64,000 nucleotides of DNA. Origin: Bacillaceae bacterium OF18-1A. GTDB lineage: Bacteria > Bacillota > Bacilli > Bacillales > Bacillaceae_G. The notes beneath the pieces are model-generated. The model searched no databases, had not been told where the DNA came from, and worked only from the letters and a program-made list of their open reading frames with translations. This document shows positions 1 to 8,014 of this stretch, in pieces (positions within the stretch are counted from its first letter, which is position 1; every line of letters begins with the position of its first letter). The stretch spans positions 744,001-808,000 of the forward strand of contig JAQEWB010000002.1 in the NCBI GenBank assembly GCA_027694045.1. The letters are read 5' to 3'. A program made the position numbers and the translations under genes.

Positions 1-59
1 TAAGAAACAAAGACAAACACTTCTCGAACCATATATCCAATTGCGGCGAATAGACTCAA
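1..59 (-). CDS. sigK: RNA polymerase sigma-K precursor, N-terminal fragment (continues beyond the window)
   Basis: Only the first 19 codons are inside the window, reading leftwards from a TTG at 59-57. They give LSLFAAIGYMVREVFVFVS, which matches the hydrophobic pro-sequence of pro-sigma-K, the late mother-cell sporulation sigma factor that the membrane protease SpoIVFB activates by removing about 20 residues. A strong GGAGG at 68-72 lies 8 bases before the TTG and favours this start over the in-frame ATG at codon 10. In some bacilli sigK is split by the skin element; too little is visible here to tell. Identification rests on recalled family sequence and is short, but the pro-segment is distinctive. 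Confidence 0.8.
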   Translation of the reverse strand, partial: MSLFAAIGYMVREVFVFVS

Positions 60-89
60 ACCTTTCACCTCCGCCAAAATAGTGGTCTT

Positions 90-102
90 TACTATATGTA
101 TG
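90..102 (-). promoter_or_regulatory. Possible sigK promoter -10 elements (sigma-E / sigma-K type)
   Basis: On the minus strand CATACATA (102-95) resembles the sigma-E -10 consensus and the overlapping CATATAGTA (98-90) fits the sigma-K -10 pattern CATANNNTA. Both sit 20-30 bases before the sigK ribosome binding site. In B. subtilis sigK is first read by sigma-E and then by sigma-K. No convincing -35 element was found, so this is tentative. Confidence 0.35.
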
Positions 103-182
103 TGGGCGTGAGGTTGTTTGTGTCTGTACTACATAAATATGGAACTCTTAGCTTTTGTCGAAAAAAACATACCATTTATACC

Positions 183-210
183 TTGAATAAATTTTCCAAT
201 GTATTACAAT
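183..210 (+). promoter_or_regulatory. Possible sigma-A promoter of the repeat lipoprotein
   Basis: TTGAAT (183-188) and TACAAT (205-210) are 16 bases apart, 36 bases before the ATG at 246. This is an acceptable but not strong match to a vegetative promoter. Confidence 0.4.
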
Positions 211-245
211 ATGTTAAGTTCCAAAATTTTGAAAGAGGTGTTTTC

Positions 246-1490
246 ATGCGATACTTTACTTCACAAATAAGAACTCTTACAGTATTCACACTATCCTTTT
301 TCTTACTGTCAGCTTGCGGACAACAAACTTCTTCTACAACAACAGAGACAACTAAACAGGATATTGCAGCATCAGAAGACAATAAAAAAACGGAAGATAA
401 CCAAAAAGCTGAAGACAACACAAAGACTGAGAACAACACAAAAACTGGGAACAACACAAAAACTGAGAACAACACAAAAACTGAGAACAACGCAAAAACT
501 GAGAACAACACAAAAACTGAGAACAACACAAAAACTGAGAACAACACAAAAACTGAGAACAACACAAAAACTGAGAACAACACAAAAACTGAGAACAACA
601 CAAAAACTGAGAACAACACAAAAACTGAGAACAACACAAAAACTGAGAACAACACAAAAACTGAGAACAACACAAAAACTGAGAACAACACAAAAACTGA
701 GAACAACACAAAAACTGAGAACAACACAAAAACTGAGAACAACACAAAAACTGAGAACAACACAAAAACTGAGAACAACACAAAAACTGAGAACAACACA
801 AAAACTGAGAACAACACAAAAACTGAGAACAACACAAAAACTGAGAACAACACAAAAACTGAGAACAACACAAAAACTGAGAACAACACAAAAACTGAGA
901 ACAACACAAAAACTGAGAACAACACAAAAACTGAGAACAACACAAAAACTGAGAACAACACAAAAACTGAGAACAACACAAAAACTGAGAACAACACAAA
1001 AACTGAGAACAACACAAAAACTGAGAACAACACAAAAACTGAGAACAACACAAAAACTGAGAACAATACAAAGGCTGAGAACAACACAAAAACTGAGAAC
1101 AACGCAAAAACTGAAAACAATACAAAGATTGAGAACAACGCAAAAACTGAGAACAACGCAAAAACTGAAGCAGAATCTAAAAACACACAAAAAGATCCAC
1201 AACCAGCTAAGCAACCAAATAAGCAAACTGATACTATTAAATTTACAAGTGAAGATGCTGTAAAAGTTCTAGAAAACAGAATGGGAGCTCGATCAGCTGA
1301 CATTCATTACGTCTCTGGAGAAGATCAACTAATCAGCACAATAAATGGCGTTAAGCTATATGACGTTTTATACACACGTGGTGATGGTGAACATCAACGT
1401 GCTTTCAATTTCGCAGTAGGCTCTGATGGAAATGTATACGATTGGTCGAAAGCTCAAGATGGTATTCTTCAACCACTTAACGGTAATTAA
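246..1490 (+). CDS. Lipoprotein with 42 tandem TENNTK-type repeats
   Basis: A 414-residue predicted surface lipoprotein. The ATG at 246 is chosen because GAAAGAGGTG (231-240) precedes it and because it starts a lipoprotein signal peptide with lipobox LLSACG (Cys about residue 24); a longer frame from 96 has no such support. After a short Lys/Glu/Asn linker the protein is a low-complexity, hydrophilic hexapeptide array (about residues 56-307), then a Lys/Gln-rich linker and a compact C-terminal domain of about 85 residues containing VYDWSKAQDG, with no family I can name. The array probably acts as a spacer holding the C-terminal domain away from the membrane. A strong terminator follows. Function unknown. 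Confidence 0.85.
   Translation: MRYFTSQIRTLTVFTLSFFLLSACGQQTSSTTTETTKQDIAASEDNKKTEDNQKAEDNTKTENNTKTGNNTKTENNTKTENNAKTENNTKTENNTKTENNTKTENNTKTENNTKTENNTKTENNTKTENNTKTENNTKTENNTKTENNTKTENNTKTENNTKTENNTKTENNTKTENNTKTENNTKTENNTKTENNTKTENNTKTENNTKTENNTKTENNTKTENNTKTENNTKTENNTKTENNTKTENNTKTENNTKTENNTKTENNTKTENNTKAENNTKTENNAKTENNTKIENNAKTENNAKTEAESKNTQKDPQPAKQPNKQTDTIKFTSEDAVKVLENRMGARSADIHYVSGEDQLISTINGVKLYDVLYTRGDGEHQRAFNFAVGSDGNVYDWSKAQDGILQPLNGN
411..1166 (+). repeat. 18-bp in-frame tandem repeat, 42 units
   Basis: The unit GAGAACAACACAAAAACT is repeated head to tail 42 times without gaps (756 bp). Units 6-36 (501-1058) read as identical; the first five and last six carry scattered changes (for example GGGAAC at 447, ACGCAA at 491, AATACAAAGGCT at 1065). 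Two more diverged units precede it (375-410). Identical cores with diverged edges are typical of expansion by slippage or unequal recombination. Because the unit has no stop in most frames, spurious long frames appear on both strands. Confidence 0.95.
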
Positions 1491-1511
1491 TAACTCTCTA
1501 TAAAACATAGT

Positions 1512-1544
1512 AAAAGCCAATCGAAATAAAATCGATTGGCTTTT
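1512..1544. terminator. Bidirectional terminator
   Basis: AAAAGCCAATCGA (1512-1524) pairs with TCGATTGGCTTTT (1532-1544), with T-tracts on both strands, between the convergent lipoprotein gene and the YcdB-like gene. Confidence 0.85.
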
Positions 1545-1545
1545 A

Positions 1546-3036
1546 CTAATATTTTCTCCACATTTTCTTTCCGGTATGTGCATCTATGTAGCGAATTTCT
1601 CTGCTAAAATCAACAAATCCTTTATAATTTTCATCTGTCGTTTGTTTATATAGCAATTGGTATTTATCCCCTTCTCTGTCGACATCTATATGCCATTCTA
1701 AATTAACATGGAGAGCTTCTTTATATATTTCTAATGCTTTTTCTTTTGTTACTGTTGGGATTATTTCATATGTGAGCAATTCTTTTATTATATTGCTCGG
1801 CTCTCCTGAATAGTGCATCACAGCACCATTTTCCGCATTAATGTTAATCATATATTGTGTATGCTCTACGGGAATACCATTCACATATACAGAAAAGATA
1901 AATCTTTCAACTCCATCTTCTGCTTTTTCTCGTTCCTCCCAAAGATGAAGGTATTGTGTAACATCTGGAATAACTCGCTCTAAAAATTGAAGTGCTTTTT
2001 GTAAACACTGTTCTCTTGATAATATTCGTTTTACTTCTTTATCATCTGTCAGTTTTATAAAACCGATTAATTCATCAGTTGATTTATCCATAGTAATTCC
2101 AACTAAATTATTATATTTTAGCATTGGTAAATGCTTTTTAAAGAATTCATTCATTAAATATGGATCCTTCTCTTCTTTCTCTTGTTGCAATTCTTCTTTC
2201 GGTACAAATTTCATCCTTATTCCATCTTCACTTTCCGTCTCATCTACTTTCACAAACTGTTCTTTATCCCAGTCAAATAAATTGAATATATCATTTTGTT
2301 GACTACCTTTTTTCGGTTTAGTAACAGCTACTGTTGGAGGTAATCTATAGTGATCCGGACCAAATAAATCTTTACCTGTACTCGCATTAATACATGCATG
2401 ACTAGGCTCTGGTTCATATACAAGATGGTACCCTTTTACTTCTTCCCCATTCTCATATTTACATGATGAGTATGTTAAATCCACAAATACAAGTCTCATA
2501 TCTTGTCTATTTTTTAAGTTTTCTAAAACGATGTTCTCATCAACAATTTCAATTGGCCACAATGGTTTTGCTTGTATACTTTCTCGTCCTTTATAACGGA
2601 AGTTCACAACATTACCTGACGGGTGAATTCGCACAACACACCCTGCATCCGGTAATGGATATCCATTCACCTCTTGCATATAGTTCACTTCTTTTAGATC
2701 TCGCCAATCTTCCACGTACACATATGTATAGATTTCAAATTCTTCTCGTAAATGATTTTTTATAAATTTATTTGCAATTTCTTTTGCCTCGTTCTCCCCC
2801 ATTTTTTCGTTACTATTCGGAAAATAATCCTCAGCTACGTTTAATTCAACTAACTCTCCCGTATGTCTATTCAACGTAATTTGTATCGTTTTTTCCTCAT
2901 TATCTTTGCATTCCCACCATAATAGATGATACGGGTCATCCACTTCATCTTTATCGTCTACCACAAGCCTATATTCGTCCGGAATTTCAATGATATGAGC
3001 CACTCGTTCTTTTCTTTCTTGATCTTTTGGATTCAT
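1546..3036 (-). CDS. YcdB/YcdC-like repeat-domain protein
   Basis: A 496-residue protein without signal peptide or membrane segment. Two related segments can be seen: around residues 115-155 (motif VNGYPLPDAG) and around 375-410 (motif VNGIPVEHTQ), each with a strand-rich pattern preceded by a helical stretch, resembling the duplicated YcdB/YcdC domain (PepSY-like) of Bacillus. The start at 3036 is preferred: two ATGs are adjacent (3039 and 3036) and AGGAG (3048-3044) is ideally placed 7 bases before 3036. Its function is not known; PepSY-like domains often bind or inhibit peptidases. It stands alone, with a terminator shared with the convergent lipoprotein gene. Confidence 0.75.
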   Translation of the reverse strand: MNPKDQERKERVAHIIEIPDEYRLVVDDKDEVDDPYHLLWWECKDNEEKTIQITLNRHTGELVELNVAEDYFPNSNEKMGENEAKEIANKFIKNHLREEFEIYTYVYVEDWRDLKEVNYMQEVNGYPLPDAGCVVRIHPSGNVVNFRYKGRESIQAKPLWPIEIVDENIVLENLKNRQDMRLVFVDLTYSSCKYENGEEVKGYHLVYEPEPSHACINASTGKDLFGPDHYRLPPTVAVTKPKKGSQQNDIFNLFDWDKEQFVKVDETESEDGIRMKFVPKEELQQEKEEKDPYLMNEFFKKHLPMLKYNNLVGITMDKSTDELIGFIKLTDDKEVKRILSREQCLQKALQFLERVIPDVTQYLHLWEEREKAEDGVERFIFSVYVNGIPVEHTQYMININAENGAVMHYSGEPSNIIKELLTYEIIPTVTKEKALEIYKEALHVNLEWHIDVDREGDKYQLLYKQTTDENYKGFVDFSREIRYIDAHTGKKMWRKY

Positions 3037-3232
3037 CATACCTCTCCTCAATTACAATTTAAGGTAATTATAACAAGCAAAACTAAATTTAATTAGGAAA
3101 AAAAGACAAAAATCTGAAACAATTAGTTCATACGAAATTCACACGAATCTATTACTATAGAAATTGTACATAGTGAATTTATTAACAATCACGTTTATTC
3201 ATATAGAATCTTACTTGAAAGGAGTTGAAATT

Positions 3233-3304
3233 ATGAAAACTAAATATCGTTTTATGATCTCATCATTTGCTGCTTGTGCTTATATGATTTGGTATTTAGT
3301 ATAA
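3233..3304 (+). CDS. Tiny 23-residue hydrophobic peptide
   Basis: ATG at 3233 follows a strong GAAAGGAG (3217-3224) at good spacing and opens a frame of 23 codons ending at TAA 3302-3304. The peptide begins MKTKYRF and continues as one hydrophobic stretch rich in Ile, Ser, Ala and Trp, so it would be a single membrane span with a positive N-terminus. It lies 40 bases before the alarmone synthetase gene on the same strand and may share its transcript. Function unknown; could be a membrane microprotein or a leader peptide. Confidence 0.55.
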   Translation: MKTKYRFMISSFAACAYMIWYLV

Positions 3305-3344
3305 TAACAACCTCGCTTGTAAATAGGAAAAGGTGTGTATATAA

Positions 3345-3995
3345 ATGGAATATAATCAGTCAAACGTTAACTACTGGAAAGCCTTTGTACTACCATATAC
3401 ATTTGCTTTAGAAGAGTTAAAAACTAAATTTGAAATTATGAACCGGGAAGCTCAATTTTTAGAGGATTACAACCCGTTTGAACATATAAAAACAAGACTT
3501 AAACAACCTGAAAGTATTATTAAAAAACTAGAACGCAAAAACTTATTGCCAACAATTGAAAATGCTCAAACGCATTTACAAGATATCATTGGTATTCGTA
3601 TTACATGTTGTTTCGTAGAAGATATTTATCATTTGAAGGAAGTCATTGAAAATCGTGAGGATATGGAAGTTATAGAAGTAAAAGATTATATCGCTAACCC
3701 AAAAGGGAACGGATATAAAAGTTTACACATGATCATTAAATATCCGTTATCACTAAATTCTGGTACGAAAGACGTATTTGCAGAAATCCAATTACGTACG
3801 CTCGCAATGGACTTTTGGGCGAGTTTAGAACATAAACTTTATTATAAATATGAAGGAAATATACCTGAATATTTAAAAGATGAACTACACGATGCAGCAA
3901 TGAAAGCTGAAGATCTTGATAATAAAATGGCAACAATTCGCCAAGATATTGATGATATTGAAGCATGTTCCAACCAAATTTTATTACCACTATAA
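3345..3995 (+). CDS. ywaC: Small alarmone synthetase (YwaC/RelP type)
   Basis: A 216-residue GTP pyrophosphokinase that makes (p)ppGpp (and probably pGpp) from ATP and GDP/GTP. It has only the RelA/SpoT synthetase fold, with no HD hydrolase, TGS or ACT domains. Key motifs: GIRITCCF (83-90), NPKGNGYKSLH (118-128) and AEIQLRT (146-152), the catalytic Glu and nucleotide-binding Arg region. N-terminal features such as FALEELKTKF and the NPFEHIKTR segment resemble B. subtilis YwaC (SasA/RelP) more than YjbM (RelQ). In B. subtilis ywaC responds to cell-wall stress. A terminator follows at once, so it is probably expressed alone or with the tiny peptide upstream. Confidence 0.88.
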   Translation: MEYNQSNVNYWKAFVLPYTFALEELKTKFEIMNREAQFLEDYNPFEHIKTRLKQPESIIKKLERKNLLPTIENAQTHLQDIIGIRITCCFVEDIYHLKEVIENREDMEVIEVKDYIANPKGNGYKSLHMIIKYPLSLNSGTKDVFAEIQLRTLAMDFWASLEHKLYYKYEGNIPEYLKDELHDAAMKAEDLDNKMATIRQDIDDIEACSNQILLPL

Positions 3996-4026
3996 AAAAA
4001 GGTTCTCTTCTATGAGAACCTTTTTT
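3996..4026 (+). terminator. Terminator of the alarmone synthetase gene
   Basis: GGTTCTC (4001) pairs with GAGAACC (4014-4020), flanked by A- and T-tracts. Confidence 0.85.
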
Positions 4027-4029
4027 GTC

Positions 4030-4078
4030 CCGCAAAAGTCCGATTGGATGGACACCCACTAATTAAAGTTTCACTTTA
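4030..4078 (+). repeat. Interspersed repeat copy (diverged)
   Basis: The stretch CCCGCAAAAGTCC...GGA...CCCACTAATTAAAGTTTCACTTTAT shares its right end with copies at 32866-32946, 38699-38783 (inverted) and 58793-58830 (inverted). It lies between two convergent genes and its TTTAT end reaches the stop region of the lipoprotein gene. B. cereus group genomes carry families of short repeats (bcr elements); which family this is cannot be decided by eye. Confidence 0.5.
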
Positions 4079-4543
4079 TTTCTTCTCTATCGTACGCACT
4101 TCTTCGATCTTCCATTTATCTTCTTCTTTTCCAAGCGCATACTGTACTTTTTTCTGAAGAGTAACTTCCCCATCTATTTCCTTTTCCTTTGTTTCAACAA
4201 TGACATAGCCTACTTTACTTGCTTTCACATTTACATGTTCTAATTCAATTTTTTTATTTCCCTTTTGAAAAGCTGCTTCCTTTTGTGTTTTTAGATCTTC
4301 GGCACTAGGCATATTCTTTGAAAACAACTCCATATGTTCCGCAAGATTTTTTTCATTCGTTGTCCGTACAAATGCCTCAATAACATCTTGAATAGACTTT
4401 TCTTCTTCTTTCGTTATCTCTACCTTTTCTTCAGTTTTTTTCGTAGTAGGTTTTTGTCCTATATTATTCTCTTGAGGTTGACACCCGACTAGCAATACTA
4501 CAAATACGAAAAGAAAGCTTACATTTCCTAACAAAAACCTCAT
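4076..4543 (-). CDS. Small lipoprotein with NTF2-like C-terminal region
   Basis: A 155-residue predicted lipoprotein: signal peptide starting MRFLLGN, lipobox LLVGC (Cys about 21), then a Lys/Thr/Glu-rich linker and a domain of about 110 residues with helices followed by strands (IEAFVRTTN... KVQYALGKEEDKWKIEEV), which resembles the NTF2-like fold of many small Bacillus lipoproteins. The ATG at 4543 is chosen for TAGGAG just upstream and for starting the signal peptide; a longer in-frame extension would run through the upstream terminator. Function unknown. It follows alkaline phosphatase on the same strand but a terminator separates them. Confidence 0.75.
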   Translation of the reverse strand: MRFLLGNVSFLFVFVVLLVGCQPQENNIGQKPTTKKTEEKVEITKEEEKSIQDVIEAFVRTTNEKNLAEHMELFSKNMPSAEDLKTQKEAAFQKGNKKIELEHVNVKASKVGYVIVETKEKEIDGEVTLQKKVQYALGKEEDKWKIEEVRTIEKK

Positions 4544-4562
4544 CTTTCCATCTCCTAAAAAT

Positions 4563-4589
4563 AAAGGTGAGGCAAAATGCCTCACCTTT
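4563..4589 (-). terminator. Terminator of alkaline phosphatase gene
   Basis: AAAGGTGAGGC and GCCTCACCTTT form an 11-bp perfect stem with a 5-base loop, followed on the minus strand by ATTTTT. Confidence 0.85.
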
Positions 4590-4597
4590 ATCTATAT

Positions 4598-5983
4598 TTA
4601 GCGTCTTCCTTTATTCGGGTCGCCACCGCCAACAATATCAAAGACACGTTTCGCTATATTTGTATTCTCTTGAACGCCAGAGAACAAGTATTTACCTGGG
4701 CCAAATGCATATACGTTCACATCTTCACCTGTATGTCCACCTGTTGTCCAACCTGTAACCGAACGCTTATTGAAAATATCTTCAATCGCATTGTCAATCT
4801 TTGTTACATCTTTTGAAGGAGCTATATCATTTACAGCTTTAATTTCTTCTGGTGTTAATTGTAGATCAATATATTTTTTCAACGTTTCTTCTACATTTGC
4901 ACCTTTTGCAATTTCATTTGCCATAAAGTCTGGTGTGCGTTTTGCAGCTTTAATTGGATCTACTTTAAAGTTATACTCACCATTCGCACCTAGAGACAAT
5001 CCGCCTGTAGCATGGTCTGCTGTTGCAACAACTAACGTATTTTTATCTTTTTTCGCAAATTCAATTGCTGCCTTAAATGCTTTTTCAAAGTCTTCCATTT
5101 CACTCATTGCACCGACAATATCATTATCATGTCCAGCCCAGTCGATTTGACTTCCTTCAACCATTAAGAAGAAACCTTTTTTGTTTTTGTTCAGACGCTC
5201 AATTGCTGCATTTGTCATTTCTTCTAATGAAGGTGTTTTCTCATTACGGTCAATCATTTTATCTAATCCACCTGGTGCAAATAAACCGAGAATTTGATCA
5301 TTCTTATCATTTAACAATTGATCTCGATCTGTTACATAGCTATATCCAGCTTTCTTAAACTCTTCTGTAAGGTTACGGTCTTTTCTAACAAAGTTTTTTA
5401 CACCGCCGCCAAGCATAACGTCAACTTTATGCTCCCCTTTAATTTTCTCATCAAAATAATCATTCGCAATTGCATCCATATTTTTACGGCTAATGTCATG
5501 CGCACCGAAAGCAGCTGGTGTCGCATGCGTAATTTCAGAAGTTGCAACAAGTCCCGTTGATTTTCCTTTTTCTTTCGCTTGCTCAAGAACTGTTTTCACT
5601 TCTGCTTTATCATTATCAACTGCGATAGCCGCATTATATGTTTTAATTCCCGCTGACATTGCTGTTGCTGCTGATGCAGAGTCTGTAATATTTTCATGTT
5701 CATCTTCTGGGTATGTTTTTTGTGTTCCTACAAGATGCTTATCAAATTCTGTAGATTCCATTTCAAAAGTTTTCGGATTATCTTTCATATAACGGTGAGC
5801 TGTCATATATGAAGGGCCCATACCATCTCCAATTAATACGATGACATTTTTAATTTTTGCATTGCTTCCGTTCTCATCTGCATTAACCTCACTAGAACGA
5901 GTAAAATTCCATGTTGCTACCGAAGTAACTGCTAATGATGCCACAACTGCAAATGGCCATGCTTTTTTTACAAACTTTTTCAC
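4598..5983 (-). CDS. phoA: Alkaline phosphatase, secreted
   Basis: A 461-residue phosphomonoesterase exported to the cell surface. A signal peptide covers about residues 1-35. Metal and catalytic motifs are intact: DGMGP (Asp53), ITDSASAATA with the nucleophile Ser102, HAT about 155, DWAGHDND, TADHATGG and GGHTGEDV. Length and motifs fit the Bacillus PhoA/PhoB enzymes (about 460 residues). Translation starts at GTG 5983, with AGGGGGA (5992-5998) 8 bases upstream. PhoP-type boxes upstream (6062-6088) indicate induction by phosphate starvation. Its own terminator follows, so it is a single-gene unit. Confidence 0.93.
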   Translation of the reverse strand: MKKFVKKAWPFAVVASLAVTSVATWNFTRSSEVNADENGSNAKIKNVIVLIGDGMGPSYMTAHRYMKDNPKTFEMESTEFDKHLVGTQKTYPEDEHENITDSASAATAMSAGIKTYNAAIAVDNDKAEVKTVLEQAKEKGKSTGLVATSEITHATPAAFGAHDISRKNMDAIANDYFDEKIKGEHKVDVMLGGGVKNFVRKDRNLTEEFKKAGYSYVTDRDQLLNDKNDQILGLFAPGGLDKMIDRNEKTPSLEEMTNAAIERLNKNKKGFFLMVEGSQIDWAGHDNDIVGAMSEMEDFEKAFKAAIEFAKKDKNTLVVATADHATGGLSLGANGEYNFKVDPIKAAKRTPDFMANEIAKGANVEETLKKYIDLQLTPEEIKAVNDIAPSKDVTKIDNAIEDIFNKRSVTGWTTGGHTGEDVNVYAFGPGKYLFSGVQENTNIAKRVFDIVGGGDPNKGRR

Positions 5984-6061
5984 TGTCTTGTCCCCCTAAT
6001 TAGGTTATTCATTTCCCACTATCAAATTTAATGGAAGACTGTTAAGAGAAAATTAGTTATA

Positions 6062-6088
6062 TGTAAATTTTTTGTTAACTTATGTAAA
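6062..6088 (-). promoter_or_regulatory. PhoP-type boxes upstream of alkaline phosphatase
   Basis: Read on the minus strand, TTTACA (6088-6083), TTAACA (6078-6073) and TTTACA (6067-6062) are spaced 10 and 11 bases apart, one helical turn each. This matches the TT(A/C/T)ACA direct repeats bound by PhoP. They lie about 80-105 bases before the GTG of the phosphatase gene. Confidence 0.75.
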
Positions 6089-6244
6089 TATCAGTTATAA
6101 TTTGTATAACTTTGTCTTTTCGTATCAAGCATCCTTCCCTTTACAAACTAAATATAAACAAGTTGGATTTTATTTAACGTAAATCTCTTATTTTACATTT
6201 TGAATCTCATTTTATGAAAAGAAATAGAAATGTGGTGAGCTTTT

Positions 6245-7078
6245 ATGAAGGTAGTAAAGCTAAATGAATCTTTCATTTTTGAGTTACTCAATCTTTGCAA
6301 ATCTGTTGGATGGTTACAAGATTCATTTTTTATGAAAAAACAATTCGAAATGTATCTCTCGATTGGAACACTTGTAGGTTACATTCATGAAGGCAAACTT
6401 ATTGCAGTTGGAGGCGTATTTCCTTTTAAAGATGTTTTTTCTTCCATTGGCATGTTAATCGTCCACCCTAATTTTCAAGGCAAAGGAATCGGACGTACTT
6501 TGCTAAATCATTGTTTGGAGCATGCTTTAATAAAACAACCAATTGCACTGATTGCGACAAAAGCTGGCGAACCTCTTTATACATCATGTGGATTTCAAAC
6601 AGTAACAACAATCCATCGTTTTGAAAAACAGACTACTAACATAACTACTTCCCTTACACACGAAGTGGGAGAGAAAGACTTTATGTCCCTTATCTCTCTC
6701 GATCAAATGGCAACTGGGGCGAACCGTTCCACACTGTACTCATCGCTATTACCAAGAGCCATACACTCTTTTAAAATTGAAAGAAATAACTGTATAGAAG
6801 CTTTTTCCTTATGCATACAAAAAGGAAATGTATTATCTATCAATCCACTTATCGCAAAACAAGAAGAGGATGCGATTCAATTATTAAAAAGGATTTGTGA
6901 ATGTTGGAATGGCACAGTACGGATTGATGTCCCACATTCACAATCTACATTTCGTAAATTTCTTCAAGCAAAAAATTTCCAAGAAACGCTTCGTTCACCG
7001 CTTATGATAAAAAATGGTTGTGAACTTCCTGGAAATCGTAATATGCTATTTGCTATGATAGATACAGCGTTATGTTAG
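6245..7078 (+). CDS. GNAT family N-acetyltransferase
   Basis: A 277-residue acetyltransferase. The N-terminal half holds a GNAT domain with the acetyl-CoA loop in VHPNFQGKGIGRTLL (about residues 78-92) followed by LYTSCGF (about 117-123). The C-terminal half (about 145-277) is less conserved and looks like the second, degenerate domain seen in YitH-like Bacillus proteins. The substrate is not known. The ATG follows GGTGAG. The next gene starts 16 bases downstream on the same strand, so the two are probably co-transcribed and share a terminator. Confidence 0.8.
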   Translation: MKVVKLNESFIFELLNLCKSVGWLQDSFFMKKQFEMYLSIGTLVGYIHEGKLIAVGGVFPFKDVFSSIGMLIVHPNFQGKGIGRTLLNHCLEHALIKQPIALIATKAGEPLYTSCGFQTVTTIHRFEKQTTNITTSLTHEVGEKDFMSLISLDQMATGANRSTLYSSLLPRAIHSFKIERNNCIEAFSLCIQKGNVLSINPLIAKQEEDAIQLLKRICECWNGTVRIDVPHSQSTFRKFLQAKNFQETLRSPLMIKNGCELPGNRNMLFAMIDTALC

Positions 7079-7093
7079 AAAGGGGACACCTAA

Positions 7094-7978
7094 TTGAAGC
7101 GGTTTAGCTATTTTATGGCAGGTTGCCTTACTCTTACACTATTAGTAGGATGCAGTGCAGCAGAAAAGCCAGTAGAACAAGTAAAACAAGTTAAGAATAC
7201 ACTTACAGCAAAACTAGCTACCGAGGAAAAAATGGTAGAAATAGATGGGCAAACCATTTACTTTAAAAAGATTGGTAATGAAAAACCACCTTTACTTATG
7301 ATTCATGGATTTGGAGGATCATCAGATGGTTTTCAAAAAATTTACTCAGATTTAGCAAAAGATCATACGATTATCTCTGTTGATGCTTTAGGGTTCGGAC
7401 GTTCCTCTAAGCCGATGGATTTCCATTACTCTTTCCCAACTCATGCAAATTTGTATTATAAGTTAATGAAAAAACTAGGTTATGATTCATTCGCAATACT
7501 GGGGCATTCGATGGGCGGAGAAATTTCTCTTAATTTAACATATTTATATCCTGATGCGGTTACTCACCTTATTTTAACTGATGCTACAGGCGGTCCTCAT
7601 ACGTTCGTTACTAAACAAGGTTCACCAAAACCACAGCTATCGACTGATTTAAATACAGTTTCTTCTATTACAGATTATGATGAGAGCAAAGTGAAATTCA
7701 AACGGAATGATGAAGAGCATTATAATAAAATGAAATTATGGCCTAGACGTCTTCAAATTAATGCAAATGAAATAAAGCAGCCAACTTTAATTATATGGGG
7801 AAGAAATGATAGTAGCGTTTCTTGGAAAGAAGGAGAAACATATCATCAATTCTTAAAAAATAGTACTTTCCATATTATCGAAAAAGGTTACCACGCACCA
7901 TTTCGTCAAGAACCACAAGAGTTTGTAGGATATGTAAAAAACTTCTTCGAAAAAAATCCGATAATTGTTGAAAAATAA
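7094..7978 (+). CDS. Alpha/beta-hydrolase lipoprotein
   Basis: A 294-residue predicted lipoprotein hydrolase. Signal peptide with lipobox LLVGC (Cys about 20), short linker, then an alpha/beta-hydrolase fold: oxyanion strand MIHGFGGSS, nucleophile elbow GHSMGG (Ser about 148), acid residue in WGRNDSSV and catalytic His in GYHAPF. The triad is complete, so it is probably an active esterase or lipase-like enzyme facing outside the membrane; the substrate is unknown. Translation starts at TTG 7094 with AAAGGGG (7079-7085) upstream. It is the second gene after the acetyltransferase. Confidence 0.82.
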   Translation: MKRFSYFMAGCLTLTLLVGCSAAEKPVEQVKQVKNTLTAKLATEEKMVEIDGQTIYFKKIGNEKPPLLMIHGFGGSSDGFQKIYSDLAKDHTIISVDALGFGRSSKPMDFHYSFPTHANLYYKLMKKLGYDSFAILGHSMGGEISLNLTYLYPDAVTHLILTDATGGPHTFVTKQGSPKPQLSTDLNTVSSITDYDESKVKFKRNDEEHYNKMKLWPRRLQINANEIKQPTLIIWGRNDSSVSWKEGETYHQFLKNSTFHIIEKGYHAPFRQEPQEFVGYVKNFFEKNPIIVEK

Positions 7979-8008
7979 AAGGGTATCTCACCTTGAGATA
8001 CCCTTTTT
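7977..8008. terminator. Bidirectional terminator
   Basis: GGGTATCTCA (7981-7990) pairs with TGAGATACCC (7994-8003), with T-rich flanks on both strands between convergent genes. Confidence 0.85.
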
Positions 8009-8014
8009 CATATA

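Noticed and set aside
411..1166. CRISPR array
   Set aside because: The units are contiguous and in frame with no spacers between repeats.
176..1303. Long open frames on both strands over the repeat array (375, 284, 269 and 299 codons)
   Set aside because: They are by-products of an 18-bp unit lacking stops in most frames; only the plus-strand frame with signal peptide, lipobox and ribosome site makes sense.
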